A stretch of 64,000 nucleotides of DNA, from positions 248,001 to 312,000 of the forward strand of contig NZ_JAUSNR010000015.1 in NCBI RefSeq assembly GCF_030656345.1. The letters run 5' to 3'. Positions 26,963 through 41,012 of this stretch are shown piece after piece; within the stretch, counting starts at the first letter, position 1, and each line of letters opens with the position of its first letter. The stretch is from Pseudotabrizicola sp. (GTDB taxonomy: Bacteria; Pseudomonadota; Alphaproteobacteria; Rhodobacterales; Rhodobacteraceae). A program made the position numbers and the translations under genes. Under the pieces are notes generated by a model. That model saw only the letters and a list, made by a program, of their open reading frames with translations. It ran no database searches and was not told the DNA's origin.

Positions 26963-26990
26963 TTGCACAGGGCCCAGATAAATGTATTTT
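26963..26990 (+). promoter_or_regulatory. candidate promoter of rpmF-plsX-fabH
   Basis: TTGCAC (26963-26968), a 16-base spacer and TATTTT (26985-26990) in the 167-base gap after yceD. A short GGGGCATGTCCCC inverted repeat (27063-27075) lies in the leader, 20 bases before rpmF. Confidence 0.42.
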
Positions 26991-27094
26991 CCGCGCTTCA
27001 TTCGGGGTGTGGAAACATGCCCCCGGCGGCGCTATCCGCTAGAAGAATCGTCAAGTAAAACAGGGGCATGTCCCCACTACCCAAAGGTTGCGAC

Positions 27095-27301
27095 ATGGCT
27101 GTCCCGCAGAACCGAGTCACCAAATCCAAACGTAACATGCGTCGTGCACACGATGCGCTGGTTGCTGGAAACCCCGCAGATTGCCCCAACTGTGGCGAGC
27201 TGAAGCGCCCGCACCATGTCTGTGGTGCCTGCGGTCATTATGACGCCCGCGAAGTCGTGGCGACCACCAAGGACGTCGATCTGGACGAGGACGCGGCGTA
27301 A
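27095..27301 (+). CDS. rpmF: 50S ribosomal protein L32
   Basis: 68-aa ribosomal protein starting [20 protein letters not shown], the universal L32 start. Four cysteines (C30, C33, C43, C46) form the zinc ribbon, so this is the zinc-binding form. The ATG at 27095 follows AAAGG. It sits in the usual yceD-rpmF-plsX order. Confidence 0.97.
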   Translation: MAVPQNRVTKSKRNMRRAHDALVAGNPADCPNCGELKRPHHVCGACGHYDAREVVATTKDVDLDEDAA

Positions 27302-27328
27302 GCCGCGCACAGACGGCGCACCCTGCCC

Positions 27329-28477
27329 ATGTCAAGCGGACTGCAAAATCCGGCGGCGGAAAAGCTTGAAGGCGGGGCTTTGCCAGTTAATTCGGCTTTG
27401 CCAGTTAACCCGGATTTTACAGTCATTTCGGTTGACGCCATGGGCGGTGACCGGGGGCCGGCGGCAGTTGTCGCCGGTCTTGGCCTGTCTGCAGCCAAAC
27501 ACCCCGATGTGCGGTTCATCCTGCATGGCGACTCGGCCACGCTGACCCAGCTGGTCAGCGCGCAACCCGGCCTGTCAGGCCGGGTCACTGTCGTTCATGC
27601 CGAGCGGATTGTGACGATGAACGACAAGCCCAGTCAGGTCATGCGCCATGGGGCCGGCACGTCGATGTGGTCCACCATTGATGCGGTGAAATCGGGTGAG
27701 GCGCAGGCGGCGGTGTCGTGCGGCAACACCGGCGCGCTGATGGCGGTGTCGATGTTGCGCCTGCGCAAGATTGCCGGCGTCAACCGCCCCGCGATTGCCT
27801 GTCTGTGGCCCAGCCGCAACCCCGGCGGGTTCAACCTGATGCTGGATGTCGGTGCCGGGATCGAGGCCGAGGCCGAAGACCTTTTGCAATTTGCCGCCAT
27901 GGGGGCGTCCTACGCCCGCAACGGCCTTGCCCTGTCGCGCCCGCGTGTCGGCCTGCTCAATGTGGGCACCGAAGAGCATAAGGGCCGGGCCGAGCTGAAA
28001 ATCGCGCATGACCGCATGGTCGAGGCGGCCGATGCCGGCGGCTTCGAATTTGTCGGCTTTGTCGAGGGCGGCGATATTCCCGGCGACCGGGTTGATGTCA
28101 TCGTCACCGACGGCTTTACCGGCAATATCGCGCTGAAAACCGGCGAAGGCACTGCCAAGTTGATCTCGGATTTCCTGCGTGAGGCGTTCGGGGCCGGCAT
28201 CCTGTCAAAATTCGCCGTCCTTCTGGCGCTCAACTCCCTGAAACGGCTGCAAAGACGCATCGACCCGCGCCGGGTGAACGGCGGGGTGTTTCTGGGTCTG
28301 AACGGCACGGTGGTGAAATCGCACGGATCGGCGGATGAAACCGGCGTCGCGGCGGCCATCGGTCTGGCCATCCAGCTGGCCCGCACCGGCTTTGTCGAGC
28401 GTCTGGCGGCCCGGGTGGCATCAACCGGCAAACAGGCGGCAGATCAGACTGCTGCGGAAAACGGGGCAAGAGCATGA
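27329..28477 (+). CDS. plsX: phosphate acyltransferase PlsX
   Basis: Makes acyl-phosphate from acyl-ACP for the first step of phospholipid synthesis (382 aa). The core begins [15 protein letters not shown], and [33 protein letters not shown] and [18 protein letters not shown] are family blocks. The N-terminus is about 28 residues longer than usual and contains an 18-base tandem duplication (27376-27390 and 27394-27408), giving [12 protein letters not shown]. In-frame TTG codons in that stretch, one with GGCGGGG upstream, are alternative starts. The stop overlaps the fabH start by four bases. Confidence 0.95.
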   Translation: MSSGLQNPAAEKLEGGALPVNSALPVNPDFTVISVDAMGGDRGPAAVVAGLGLSAAKHPDVRFILHGDSATLTQLVSAQPGLSGRVTVVHAERIVTMNDKPSQVMRHGAGTSMWSTIDAVKSGEAQAAVSCGNTGALMAVSMLRLRKIAGVNRPAIACLWPSRNPGGFNLMLDVGAGIEAEAEDLLQFAAMGASYARNGLALSRPRVGLLNVGTEEHKGRAELKIAHDRMVEAADAGGFEFVGFVEGGDIPGDRVDVIVTDGFTGNIALKTGEGTAKLISDFLREAFGAGILSKFAVLLALNSLKRLQRRIDPRRVNGGVFLGLNGTVVKSHGSADETGVAAAIGLAIQLARTGFVERLAARVASTGKQAADQTAAENGARA

Positions 28478-29445
28478 CGATACGCGCCGTTGTTGCGGGC
28501 GTGGGGCACTACCTGCCCGCCCGCGTGGTGGAAAACGCCGATCTGGAAGCGCTGGTCGAGACCAGCGACGAATGGATCCGCTCGCGCTCTGGGATCGAGC
28601 GGCGGCACTTCGCGGCGGAAGGCGAGATGACCTCGCATCTGGCCAGCCATGCGGCGCGTGCCGCCCTTGCCGATGCCGGGCTGGTGGCGGATGATATCGA
28701 CGCGATCATCCTTGCCACCTCGACCCCCGATCTGACCTTTCCGTCGGTCGCCACCATGGTGCAGGCTGACCTTGGGATGACCCGCGGCTTTGCCTTCGAC
28801 ATTCAGGCGGTCTGCGCCGGATTTGTGTTCGCGCTGACCACGGCGAATGGCATGATCCTGTCCGGTCAGACCAGACGCATTCTGGTGATCGGGGCAGAAA
28901 CCTTCAGCCGGTTGATGGACTGGAACGACCGCACCACCTGCGTTCTGTTCGGCGATGGCGCAGGCGCGCTGGTGCTGGAGGCGCAGACCGGCACAGGTGC
29001 GCCCACCGACCGGGGCATTCTGGCCAGCGATCTGCATTCCGATGGCCGGTTCCGCGATCTGCTTTATGTCGATGGCGGCACCAGCACCGGCACCACCGGC
29101 CATCTGCGGATGGCGGGCAAAGAGGTGTTCCGCCATGCCGTTGAAAAACTTGCAGAAACCGCGCATGCCTGCCTGGACAAGGCCGGTCTGACCAGCGCCG
29201 ATGTCGACTGGATCGTGCCGCATCAGGCCAATATCCGCATCATCGAAGGCACCGCGAAAAAGATGCAGCTGCCGATGGAAAATGTGGTGGTGACGGTGCA
29301 GGATCATGGCAACACCTCTGCCGCGTCGATCCCGCTGGCGCTGTCGGTGGGCCGGGCGCGGGGCCAGATCAAGCAGGGCGATTTGATCGTGACCGAAGCC
29401 ATCGGCGGCGGTCTGGCCTGGGGATCGGTGGTTCTCCGCTGGTAA
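28474..29445 (+). CDS. fabH: 3-oxoacyl-ACP synthase III
   Basis: Initiates fatty-acid synthesis by condensing an acyl-CoA with malonyl-ACP (323 aa). The catalytic triad is C114 ([13 protein letters not shown]), histidine in VPHQANIRI and asparagine in [14 protein letters not shown]. The start overlaps the plsX stop (ATGA), a common coupling that ties phospholipid and fatty-acid synthesis. Confidence 0.97.
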   Translation: MTIRAVVAGVGHYLPARVVENADLEALVETSDEWIRSRSGIERRHFAAEGEMTSHLASHAARAALADAGLVADDIDAIILATSTPDLTFPSVATMVQADLGMTRGFAFDIQAVCAGFVFALTTANGMILSGQTRRILVIGAETFSRLMDWNDRTTCVLFGDGAGALVLEAQTGTGAPTDRGILASDLHSDGRFRDLLYVDGGTSTGTTGHLRMAGKEVFRHAVEKLAETAHACLDKAGLTSADVDWIVPHQANIRIIEGTAKKMQLPMENVVVTVQDHGNTSAASIPLALSVGRARGQIKQGDLIVTEAIGGGLAWGSVVLRW

Positions 29446-29464
29446 GCGACTTAACGAAGCGCTT

Positions 29465-29489
29465 CAACTGTCTGATCCAACTGTCTGAT
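29465..29489 (+). repeat. tandem CAACTGTCTGAT repeat upstream of ihfA
   Basis: CAACTGTCTGAT occurs at 29465-29476 and 29478-29489, ending right before TTGACT (29491), which could be a -35 element of an ihfA promoter. The role is unknown. Confidence 0.45.
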
Positions 29490-29547
29490 ATTGACTCGCA
29501 AATCGTGACGGCGCATCCTTTGCGTCAAATGCCGGGGGGATTTGCGA

Positions 29548-29850
29548 ATGAGCGAAAAGACACTGACCCGAATGGACCTGTCGGAAGCCGTCTTCCGTGA
29601 GGTGGGACTAAGCCGGAATGAATCGGCGCAACTGGTCGAAGCCGTGCTGCAACACATGTCCGACTCCCTGTCGGCGGGGGAGCAGGTGAAAATCTCGTCC
29701 TTCGGCACCTTTTCGGTGCGCGACAAATCTGCCCGCGTTGGCCGCAACCCGAAAACCGGGGATGAAGTGCCGATCAGCCCGCGCCGCGTGCTGACCTTCC
29801 GCCCGTCGCACCTGATGCGCGACCGTGTGGCCGCTGGCAAAAAGAAGTAA
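29548..29850 (+). CDS. ihfA: integration host factor subunit alpha
   Basis: 100-aa DNA-bending protein that pairs with IhfB. The sequence [20 protein letters not shown] and the signature [20 protein letters not shown] followed by [14 protein letters not shown] identify the alpha subunit. The ATG at 29548 follows GGGGGGA; a TTG two codons earlier is less likely. It lies between fabH and a MerR regulator, a conserved order in Rhodobacterales. Confidence 0.95.
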   Translation: MSEKTLTRMDLSEAVFREVGLSRNESAQLVEAVLQHMSDSLSAGEQVKISSFGTFSVRDKSARVGRNPKTGDEVPISPRRVLTFRPSHLMRDRVAAGKKK

Positions 29851-29877
29851 TCTTATGGCTGCAGGAGTGCGCGGCGC

Positions 29878-30789
29878 ATGACCAAATCGCCCGACGCCTT
29901 TCGCACGATTTCGGAAGTCTCGGAACTTCTGGAAACCCCGGCCCATGTGCTGCGGTTCTGGGAAAGCCGGTTTCCGCAGATCCGCCCGGTCAAACGGGCG
30001 GGCGGTCGCCGTTATTACCGGCCCGCCGATGTGGCGCTGCTGACCGGCATCAAGCGCCTGTTGCACGATGACGGGATGACCATCCGCGGCGTGCAGAAAA
30101 TCCTGCGCGAACATGGGGTCCGGCATGTCTCCGGTGTCAGTGATGACCTGGATGCGGAAGATGACAGCGAACTGCCGCAAGGTCTGGTGCCCGCTGCGCC
30201 GAAGGTGCCTGAAACCGCCAGAATCATCCCGATGCAACCCACCCGCCGCGCGCCAGAGCCGGAACCGGATATGGCGGAAGATGACTCCGCCGAAGACCTG
30301 CCCCTCGCCGCAGAGTCCCCGCCCGAATTTGCCACCGCAGACGATACCGCCGGGGATGACCTGCCCGCCGATCCGCAGCCGCCTGTGGCCGCGCCGCCGC
30401 CGCCGGTCATGGCCCGGCCCCCCATCTCTGCGCCCGTTGTGGAAGATCTCTTCGCCCGCACCGCCCCGCCCGCCGCCGATGACCCGGTGACAGAGGCCCC
30501 GATGGCGGTCTGGGCGGATGAGGCCGACGCGGGCGCAGCGGCGCCGGAAGACACCAGCGCCGCCATCATCCCGATGACCCCCGCCGCACCAGCCCCGCCG
30601 GTGCCCGCCGATCCGCCGCTTGCAGACCCCGGCCCGACCCTTGCGCAAGGCCCGACCCTTGCGCAAAGATTGCGGGCGGTGTCATCCGATGATCTGGACC
30701 CGGCTGACCGGCAGCGCTTTGCGCACATCCGCGATCACGCCGTGGCCCTGCGGTCGCGTCTGTCCGGCCCGGCGCGGGCCCAAGGCTAG
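29878..30789 (+). CDS. MerR family transcriptional regulator with long disordered tail
   Basis: 303-aa protein. The N-terminal MerR winged helix ([20 protein letters not shown] then [20 protein letters not shown]) occupies residues 9-80. Residues about 95-270 are low-complexity, rich in proline, alanine and acid, and likely unstructured. A short ordered tail ([20 protein letters not shown]) follows. No metal-binding cysteines are present. An in-frame 18-base tandem duplication (30631-30666) encodes GPTLAQ twice. Conserved neighbour of ihfA and tRNA-Pro; its target is not known to me. Confidence 0.85.
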   Translation: MTKSPDAFRTISEVSELLETPAHVLRFWESRFPQIRPVKRAGGRRYYRPADVALLTGIKRLLHDDGMTIRGVQKILREHGVRHVSGVSDDLDAEDDSELPQGLVPAAPKVPETARIIPMQPTRRAPEPEPDMAEDDSAEDLPLAAESPPEFATADDTAGDDLPADPQPPVAAPPPPVMARPPISAPVVEDLFARTAPPAADDPVTEAPMAVWADEADAGAAAPEDTSAAIIPMTPAAPAPPVPADPPLADPGPTLAQGPTLAQRLRAVSSDDLDPADRQRFAHIRDHAVALRSRLSGPARAQG

Positions 30790-30867
30790 GCGCGCGTTTT
30801 TTGGACCGCAAAGTGATGCATTCGTGCTTGTGCCGCCTGCGAATATCAGTATGTATCCCGGCATGTT

Positions 30868-30945
30868 CGGGCCGTAGCGCAGCCTGGTTAGCGCGTCCGT
30901 CTGGGGGGCGGAAGGTCGAGAGTTCGAATCTCTCCGGCCCGACCA
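30868..30945 (+). tRNA. tRNA-Pro (anticodon GGG), CCA encoded
   Basis: Cloverleaf is readable: acceptor CGGGCCG pairs with CGGCCCG, and the D-arm is GCGCAGCCTGGTTAGCGC. The anticodon stem TCCGT/GCGGA encloses the loop CTGGGGG (anticodon GGG), and the T-arm is GAGAG-TTCGAAT-CTCTC. The discriminator A is followed by an encoded CCA. Confidence 0.97.
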
Positions 30946-30952
30946 TCACCAA

Positions 30953-30995
30953 AACCGCCCGCTTGGCCCCGTGCCTTGCGGGCGGTTCTGTTTAA
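30953..30995 (+). terminator. terminator after tRNA-Pro
   Basis: Stem AACCGCCCGC/GCGGGCGGTT (30953-30962, 30978-30987) followed by CTGTTTAA. It begins 8 bases after the tRNA CCA. Confidence 0.75.
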
Positions 30996-31027
30996 CGCGT
31001 CTTTTCAAAGCAACCGGGGGGTTCAGA

Positions 31028-32104
31028 ATGTCACTGACCGGAGTTCTTGCCGCCCAGCACCTGCGCCGGATGATCGGCGACGGGGCCATCACCGCCACCC
31101 CCGCCATCCTGCCCGAACAGGTGCAGCCCGCCAGCCTCGATCTGCGGCTGGGCACCATTGCCTACCGCGTCCGCGCGTCATTTCTGGCCGGCAAGGGCCG
31201 TCCGGTGGCGATGCGTCTGGCCGAGTTCGAGATGCACCGGGTGGACCTGACCGCCGGGGCTGTGCTGGAAAAGGGCTGTGTCTATGTCATCCCGCTGATG
31301 GAACGGCTGGCCCTGCCCGCTGGGCTGTCGGCGGTGGCCAATGCCAAATCCTCCACCGGGCGGCTGGATCTGCTGACGCGTCTGATCACCGATGGCGGCA
31401 CCGAATTTGACCGCATCCCTGATGGGTATGATGGCCCGCTTTATGCCGAGGTGTGCCCAAGGTCGTTTTCCGTGCTGGTCCGCGCCGGGCAACGGCTGAA
31501 CCAGATCCGCTTCCGCTATGGTCAGGCCGTGCTGTCCGACGCGGATCTTGCCGCGCTGCACGCGCGCGAACCGCTGGTCAACGGCACCCCGGTCATTTCC
31601 GAAGGCTTGGGGTTTTCGGTCGATCTGCGCCCCGGGAGCGGCGATCTGGTCGGTTACCGCGCCAAGCCGCATACCGGGGTGGTCGATCTGGACCGCATCG
31701 GCCATTATCCGGCGGCGGAGTTCTGGGAGGAAATCCGCACGCATGAGGGCCGCATCATCCTCGACCCCGGGGCCTTCTACATTCTGGTCAGCCGCGAAGC
31801 GGTGACCATCCCCCCCGATTACGCGGCCGAGATGGCCCCCTACCTTGCCATGGTCGGCGAATTCCGGGTGCATTACGCCGGTTTCTTCGACCCCGGCTTT
31901 GGCCATGCCGCCGCAGGCGGGGCCGGATCGCGCGGCGTGTTGGAGGTGCGCTGCCACGAGGCCCCCTTTGTGCTGGAACACGGCCAGATCGTGGGGCGTC
32001 TGGTCTATGAGCGCATGGCCGAACGGCCCGATGCGCTGTACGGCGAAAAGATCGCGTCGAACTATCAGGGTCAGGGCCTCAAACTGGCCAAGCAGTTCCG
32101 CTGA
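31028..32104 (+). CDS. dcd: dCTP deaminase, long (duplicated) form
   Basis: 358-aa 2'-deoxycytidine 5'-triphosphate deaminase, producing dUTP for thymidylate synthesis. The family block VQPASLDLRLGTIAYRVRAS and the active-site segment NAKSSTGRLDLLTRLITDGG are in the N-terminal half. The second half (about 190-355) repeats the trimeric dUTPase-like fold, roughly twice the length of the E. coli enzyme, as usual in Alphaproteobacteria. The ATG at 31028 follows GGGGGG. It ends convergently with pgm. Confidence 0.87.
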   Translation: MSLTGVLAAQHLRRMIGDGAITATPAILPEQVQPASLDLRLGTIAYRVRASFLAGKGRPVAMRLAEFEMHRVDLTAGAVLEKGCVYVIPLMERLALPAGLSAVANAKSSTGRLDLLTRLITDGGTEFDRIPDGYDGPLYAEVCPRSFSVLVRAGQRLNQIRFRYGQAVLSDADLAALHAREPLVNGTPVISEGLGFSVDLRPGSGDLVGYRAKPHTGVVDLDRIGHYPAAEFWEEIRTHEGRIILDPGAFYILVSREAVTIPPDYAAEMAPYLAMVGEFRVHYAGFFDPGFGHAAAGGAGSRGVLEVRCHEAPFVLEHGQIVGRLVYERMAERPDALYGEKIASNYQGQGLKLAKQFR

Positions 32105-32136
32105 CCCTTCACCGGGCCGCGCGGGCGGACAGCTTC

Positions 32137-32229
32137 GCCTCCGGCGGGAGTATTTCAGAAAGGTGCAGATCTGAGGCGGATGTCTTGCCTCTGTCGCTTG
32201 CACCTTTTCCAAATACTCCCGCCGGAGGC
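32137..32229. repeat. mosaic intergenic repeat, copies 5a/5b forming a large inverted repeat
   Basis: GCCTCCGGCGGGAGTATTT (32137-32155) is exactly the reverse complement of AAATACTCCCGCCGGAGGC (32211-32229). Each arm continues inward with a diverged AAGGTGCA-type sequence. It lies between the convergent stops of dcd and pgm, so it may act as a bidirectional terminator. Confidence 0.7.
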
Positions 32230-32244
32230 GGATACAAGGCCGGC

Positions 32245-35989
<3,745 letters not shown>

Positions 35990-35993
<4 letters not shown>

Positions 35994-37414
35994 CCGCGCA
36001 CCTTGTCATAGAGCGCCGCATAGGCCGCGGCCGAGGTTTCCCAGCCGACCGGATGGCTCATGGCGTTCTGTCGCATCCGCGCCCACAGCTTGGGCTGGGC
36101 GTAGATCTCGACCAGCTTGGTCAGGGCTTGGCCAAAGGCCAGCGCATCGGTGGGCTGGAACACCACCCCCGTCGCGACACCCGCCGCCAGCGTGGCAGGC
36201 GAGGCCCCGATCACCGTATCGGCCAGACCCCCGGTGGCCGCGACCACCGGCAAGGTGCCATAGCGCAAGCCGTACATCTGGGTCAGCCCGCAGGGTTCGA
36301 ACCGCGACGGCACCAGCACGGCATCGGCCCCGGAAAACAAAAGGTGGCTCAGCTCCTCGTCATAGCCGATCTTCACCGCGACCCGGCCCGGATGCGCGTC
36401 GGCCAGCCAACGCATCGCGTCTTCCATCTCCGGATCGCCCGTCCCCAGCACCACCAGCCCGCCACCGGCGGCGACAAAATCGGGCACCACCTGCGGCAGC
36501 AGGTCAATACCCTTCTGATGGGTCAACCGGCTGACGACAATGGCCAGCGGCCCGGGCACATCAACCCCAAAGGCCGCGCAAAGCGCCGCCCGCGCCTTGG
36601 TCTTGCCGCCGGGCTGCTTTGCGCTGAACGGCACCGGCTCGGTTTCCGGCGACCAGACCCCGGTATCCACCCCGTTCAGAATGCCGCAGACCCGCGCGGC
36701 GCGCGTCGCGATCACCCCCTGCAGCCCCATGCCGAATTCAGCGCGCATCAGCTCGGCCGCATAGGTCGGCGATACGGTGGTGATCCAGTCCGCCGTGACC
36801 AGCCCGGCCTTCAGGCTGGACAGCCCGCCGTAATATTCCAGCCCGTCGGGATAAAACTGCTCTCCCGGCAGGCGCAATTCATTGAGCAGATGCACCGGCG
36901 CCCAGCCCTGAAAGGCAATGTTGTGCACCGTCATCACCGATCTGACCGCCCCCTTGCCACCATAGGCAAGGTAAGCCGGGGCAAAGCCCGCCTGCCAGTC
37001 ATGCGCGTGCAGGATATCGGGGTGCCAGCCGGCAATCCCCTCCTGTGCCAGCCGCGCGGCCACCCAGGACAGGGCGGCAAAGCGCTGCGGATTGTCCCAC
37101 CACTCGCCCCCCGGCCCGCCATAGGGCGTGCCCTCACGGTCATACAGATGCGGCGCGTCCAGCAGCAGCAGCTCCACGCCCTCCACCGTGCCCGCATAGA
37201 CAACGCCCTCACCGCCGAACAAGCCATGCTCGGTCCAGACCGGGGTCATCTGCGCGCACAAGGGGCGCAAGGCGCGGTAGGCCGGGATCAGCACCCGCAT
37301 GTCCCAGCCGACAGCGGCCAGCGCCGAGGGCAGCGCCCCCACCACATCGGCCAGACCGCCGGTCTTGACAAAGGGCACGCACTCCGACGCGACTGACAGA
37401 ACCCGACCCTTCAT
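35990..37414 (-). CDS. glgA: glycogen synthase
   Basis: GT5 glycosyltransferase elongating alpha-1,4-glucan from ADP-glucose (474 aa). The N-terminal KTGGLADVVGALP is the ADP-glucose-binding loop, and the C-terminal PSRFEPCGLTQMYGLRYGTL carries the catalytic glutamate region. The start MKGRVLSVASE at 37414 has AAGGGG upstream. Between it and glgC is an 81-base gap filled by a mosaic repeat, the largest gap inside this operon. Confidence 0.96.
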
Positions 37415-37426
37415 CTGTGCCCCTTC

Positions 37427-37490
37427 ATCTTGACTTAAATACTCTCGGGGGGTCCGGGGGGCAGACAGCCCCCCGGCGGTTCCCGAAAAA
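37427..37490. repeat. mosaic intergenic repeat, copy 6
   Basis: Contains CATCTTGACTTAAATACTCT and the hairpin CCGGGGGGC-AGACA-GCCCCCCGG (37454-37476). The second hairpin GGCGGTT/AACCGCC (about 37475-37495) has a CCCGAAA loop. It sits inside the glycogen operon between glgC and glgA and may modulate relative expression. Confidence 0.65.
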
Positions 37491-37495
37491 CCGCC

Positions 37496-38767
37496 CTATC
37501 CCAGCTTGTTCGCCCGCACATCCAGCATATCCTGCGTGATCAGCACGATCCCGCTTTCCGTCCGGCGGAACCACTTGCCATCTTCCTCCGGGTCCTGCCC
37601 GACCACAAGTCCCTCCGGGATGATAACCCCCCGGTCGATCACACAATTTTTCAGCTCCACCTTGCGGTTCACGCAAACCTGCGGCAGCGCCACCACATGG
37701 TCCAGCGTGCTCCACGAATGGGTGCGGCAGCCGGTGAACAGCAGTGAATTCCGCACCTCTGAGCCTGAGACGATGCAATCGCCCGACACCAGCGACGAAA
37801 TCGCCGTGCCGCGCCGGCCATCGGTGTCATGGATGAACTTGGCGGGTGGCAGGATCTCGGCATAGGTCCAGATCGGCCAGCTTTTTTCATACAGATCCAG
37901 CTTTGGCACAAAATCGGTCAGGTCGATATTGGCCTGCCAGAACGCATCAATGGTGCCGACATCGCGCCAATAGGGTTCATCCTCCAACCCCGCCGTCACG
38001 CAGCTGTCGGCGAATTTATGCGCCACCGCTTTGCCGTTCTTCACGATCTGCGGAATGATGTCATTGCCGAAATCATGGCTGGAATTGCTGTCCTCGGCAT
38101 CGCGGATCAGCAGTTCGCGCAGCAGATCCCAGTTGAAGACATAAATCCCCATCGAGGCCAGTGCATGATCAGGATCACCCGGAATGCCGGGCGGATCGGC
38201 GGGCTTTTCCAAAAACTGGGTGATGGTCATCTGGTCATCGACATGCATCACGCCAAAGGCCACAGCTTCCATCCGGGGCACCGTCAGACAGCCGATGGTG
38301 ACATCTGCCCCGGAGGAGACATGCTGTTGCAGCATGATCTCGTAATCCATCTTGTAGATATGGTCACCAGCCAGGATGATCACATATTTGACCTTGTAAT
38401 CATCCACGATATCAATGTTCTGCGTGACCGCATCGGCAGTGCCCAGGTACCATTTCGTCTCGTCCACCCGCTGGCTGGCGGGCAGGATATCAAGGTATTC
38501 GTTGCGCTCGGCCCGGAAAAACCCCCAGCCGCGCTGCATATGGCGGATCAGGCTGTGCGCCTTGTATTGCGTGGCAATCGCCATCTTGCGGATGCCGGAA
38601 TTGAGCGCGTTTGACAGCGCAAAATCGATGATCCGCGTCTTGCCGCCAAAATAGACCGCCGGTTTGGCGCGCCGGTCGGTCAGTTCCTTCAGGCGGCTCC
38701 CCCGGCCCCCCGCCAGAACAAAGGCCATGGCCTGCGACGACAGCCTTGTATTCGGTTTCGCCTTCAT
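37496..38767 (-). CDS. glgC: glucose-1-phosphate adenylyltransferase
   Basis: Makes ADP-glucose, the committed step of glycogen synthesis (423 aa). The signature [20 protein letters not shown] is the nucleotide and activator site, and [14 protein letters not shown] and GTADAVTQN are family blocks. The left-handed beta-helix C-terminal domain covers about 300-420. It is usually allosterically activated by fructose 6-phosphate or pyruvate in this group. It follows glgB by 19-21 bases. Confidence 0.97.
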   Translation of the reverse strand: MKAKPNTRLSSQAMAFVLAGGRGSRLKELTDRRAKPAVYFGGKTRIIDFALSNALNSGIRKMAIATQYKAHSLIRHMQRGWGFFRAERNEYLDILPASQRVDETKWYLGTADAVTQNIDIVDDYKVKYVIILAGDHIYKMDYEIMLQQHVSSGADVTIGCLTVPRMEAVAFGVMHVDDQMTITQFLEKPADPPGIPGDPDHALASMGIYVFNWDLLRELLIRDAEDSNSSHDFGNDIIPQIVKNGKAVAHKFADSCVTAGLEDEPYWRDVGTIDAFWQANIDLTDFVPKLDLYEKSWPIWTYAEILPPAKFIHDTDGRRGTAISSLVSGDCIVSGSEVRNSLLFTGCRTHSWSTLDHVVALPQVCVNRKVELKNCVIDRGVIIPEGLVVGQDPEEDGKWFRRTESGIVLITQDMLDVRANKLG

Positions 38768-38788
38768 CTTCCCCCCTTTTCTTGCGGT

Positions 38789-40969
38789 TTACGCAAGACC
38801 CCCCTGTTTCAGATAGACCGCCGACAGCGGCGGCAGTGTGACAACCGCCGACCATGGCCTGCCGTGGCACTGCACCTCCTCTGCAGTGACCCCGCCCAGA
38901 TTGCCGCGATTGCCCCCACCATAGGCAACGGAATCCGTGTTCAGAAGTTCCGCCCAATCGCCGCCCGCAGGCAGGCCGACACGGTAGCGCCGGTCGACCG
39001 GCGTCATGTTGACCAGCGCCACCACCATCGCATCGCCTTCCGAACCCTTGCGGATCCAAGCGTAGACGCTGGCCTCGGCATCACTGGACTCGATCCACTC
39101 AAACCCCTCGGGCCGTGTGTCATTCACATGCAACGCAGGCGTGTCGCGGTAGACCCGGTTCAGGTCGCGCACCAAAGCCTGCATCCCGGAATGCTGTGGG
39201 TTTTCAAGCTGATGCCAATCAAGGCTCTGATTATGGTTCCACTCTGCGCCTTGGGCAAATTCGCAGCCCATGAAGAGCAGTTTCTTGCCCGGATGCGCCC
39301 ACATGAACCCGTAATAGGCGCGCAGGTTGGCGAATTTTTCATCGCCGTCGCCGGGCATCTTGGTCAGCATAGACCCCTTGCCATGCACCACCTCATCATG
39401 GCTGATCGGCAGGATGTAATTTTCCGACCACGCATAATGCAGGCCAAAGGTCATCTTGTGGTGGTGATATTTCCGGTGAATCGGGTCTTTTTCCATGTAG
39501 GACAGGGTGTCATTCATCCAGCCCATGTTCCATTTGAACCCGAAGCCCAGCCCGCCATGGTTGACCGGACGGCTGACGCCGGGGAATGCGGTGCTTTCTT
39601 CGGCCACGGTCATCACGCCGGGGGATTCGCCATAGGACACGATGTTCATGCGTTTGAGCATGGCAATCGCTTCATAATTCTCGCGCCCGCCATCGCGGTT
39701 GGGCACCCATTCACCCGGCTCGCGGCTGTAATCGCGGTAGAGCATGGAGGCCACGGCATCGACGCGCAACCCGTCGATGTGAAATTCCTCCAGCCAATAC
39801 AGCGCGTTAGAGACCAGATAGTTCTGCACCTCATTGCGCCCGTAATTGTAGATCAGGGTGTTCCAGTCATTGTGGAACCCTTCGCGCGGATCGGCATGTT
39901 CATAAAGCGGGGTGCCGTCAAACTGGCCCAAGCCATGCGCATCGGTCGGAAAATGCCCCGGCACCCAGTCGAGCAGCACGCCAAGGCCCTTTTTATGCGC
40001 CGCATCAACAAAGGCCCGGAACTCCGGCGGGGTGCCGTGGCGGATGGTGGGGGCGAACAGGCCGACCGGCTGATACCCCCATGACCCGTCAAACGGATAT
40101 TCGCTGACCGGCATCAGCTCGATGTGGGTGAAGCCCATATCAACAGCATAATCAACGAGTTGCTCGGCCAACTCAATGTAGGACAGCATCCGGTCGCCCG
40201 GGGCGCGGCGCCATGACGCCAGATGCACTTCGTAGACCGAGATCGGGGCGTCGATGGTCTGGCGGGCGTGGCGGGTCTGCATCCACTGCGCATCATCAAA
40301 GCCGCCCGAAATTGTCCTGACAACAGAAGCATTTGCAGGCGGATGTTCAGACCCGAAGCCAACCGGATCGGCCTTGAGCGGCAACAGCTGCCCCCACGGG
40401 CCGCGCAACTCGTATTTATAGGTCGCCCCTTCGCCCAGATCGGGCACAAAGGTTTCCCAAACGCCGGTAGCACCCCGTCGGCGCATCGGGTGGCGGCGGC
40501 CGTCCCAGATGTTGAAATCGCCCACCACCGAAACCCGCTCGGCATTCGGGGCCCAGACCGCAAAATGCGTGCCCGAAACACCTTCATGGTCAATCACATG
40601 CGCGCCCAGCACCTGCCACAACCGTTTGTGGGTGCCCTCGCCAAGCAGGTATTCATCCAGCTCGCCCAGCACCGGGCCAAAGCGGAACGGATCTTCAAAT
40701 TCCCATGTGGTGCCATGGCCGGTGGCGCGCAGCCGGTACGCCCCCTTGCGCGGCAGTGTGGCGATGAAAAGCCCCTGCCCCCAATGGGTTGCCTGCACAT
40801 CCTGACCTGATTTCCCGGTCAGGACCCACAGCTCGTCTGCGCCCGGCACAAAGGCTGTCACCACCCATTTGCCACCGCGTTTGTGCTGGCCCAGGACTGA
40901 GAACGGGTCGCCGTGCCGCGCCTCGACGATGGCAAAAGCCACGCCGTCGTCGATCAGGTGTTCGGCCAT
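38789..40969 (-). CDS. glgB: 1,4-alpha-glucan branching enzyme
   Basis: GH13 branching enzyme (726 aa) that forms alpha-1,6 branches. An N-terminal branching-enzyme domain and CBM48 (about 1-220) precede the barrel. Catalytic blocks are [30 protein letters not shown] (nucleophile Asp), [12 protein letters not shown] (Glu) and [14 protein letters not shown]. The start at 40969 follows GGGAGGAG; a slightly longer ATG five codons upstream is less well placed. Second gene of the operon. Confidence 0.97.
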   Translation of the reverse strand: MAEHLIDDGVAFAIVEARHGDPFSVLGQHKRGGKWVVTAFVPGADELWVLTGKSGQDVQATHWGQGLFIATLPRKGAYRLRATGHGTTWEFEDPFRFGPVLGELDEYLLGEGTHKRLWQVLGAHVIDHEGVSGTHFAVWAPNAERVSVVGDFNIWDGRRHPMRRRGATGVWETFVPDLGEGATYKYELRGPWGQLLPLKADPVGFGSEHPPANASVVRTISGGFDDAQWMQTRHARQTIDAPISVYEVHLASWRRAPGDRMLSYIELAEQLVDYAVDMGFTHIELMPVSEYPFDGSWGYQPVGLFAPTIRHGTPPEFRAFVDAAHKKGLGVLLDWVPGHFPTDAHGLGQFDGTPLYEHADPREGFHNDWNTLIYNYGRNEVQNYLVSNALYWLEEFHIDGLRVDAVASMLYRDYSREPGEWVPNRDGGRENYEAIAMLKRMNIVSYGESPGVMTVAEESTAFPGVSRPVNHGGLGFGFKWNMGWMNDTLSYMEKDPIHRKYHHHKMTFGLHYAWSENYILPISHDEVVHGKGSMLTKMPGDGDEKFANLRAYYGFMWAHPGKKLLFMGCEFAQGAEWNHNQSLDWHQLENPQHSGMQALVRDLNRVYRDTPALHVNDTRPEGFEWIESSDAEASVYAWIRKGSEGDAMVVALVNMTPVDRRYRVGLPAGGDWAELLNTDSVAYGGGNRGNLGGVTAEEVQCHGRPWSAVVTLPPLSAVYLKQGGLA

Positions 40970-41012
40970 GCTGGCTCCTCCCAAAGTCAGCGCGCCCGGA
41001 CCGGCCCCGGCG

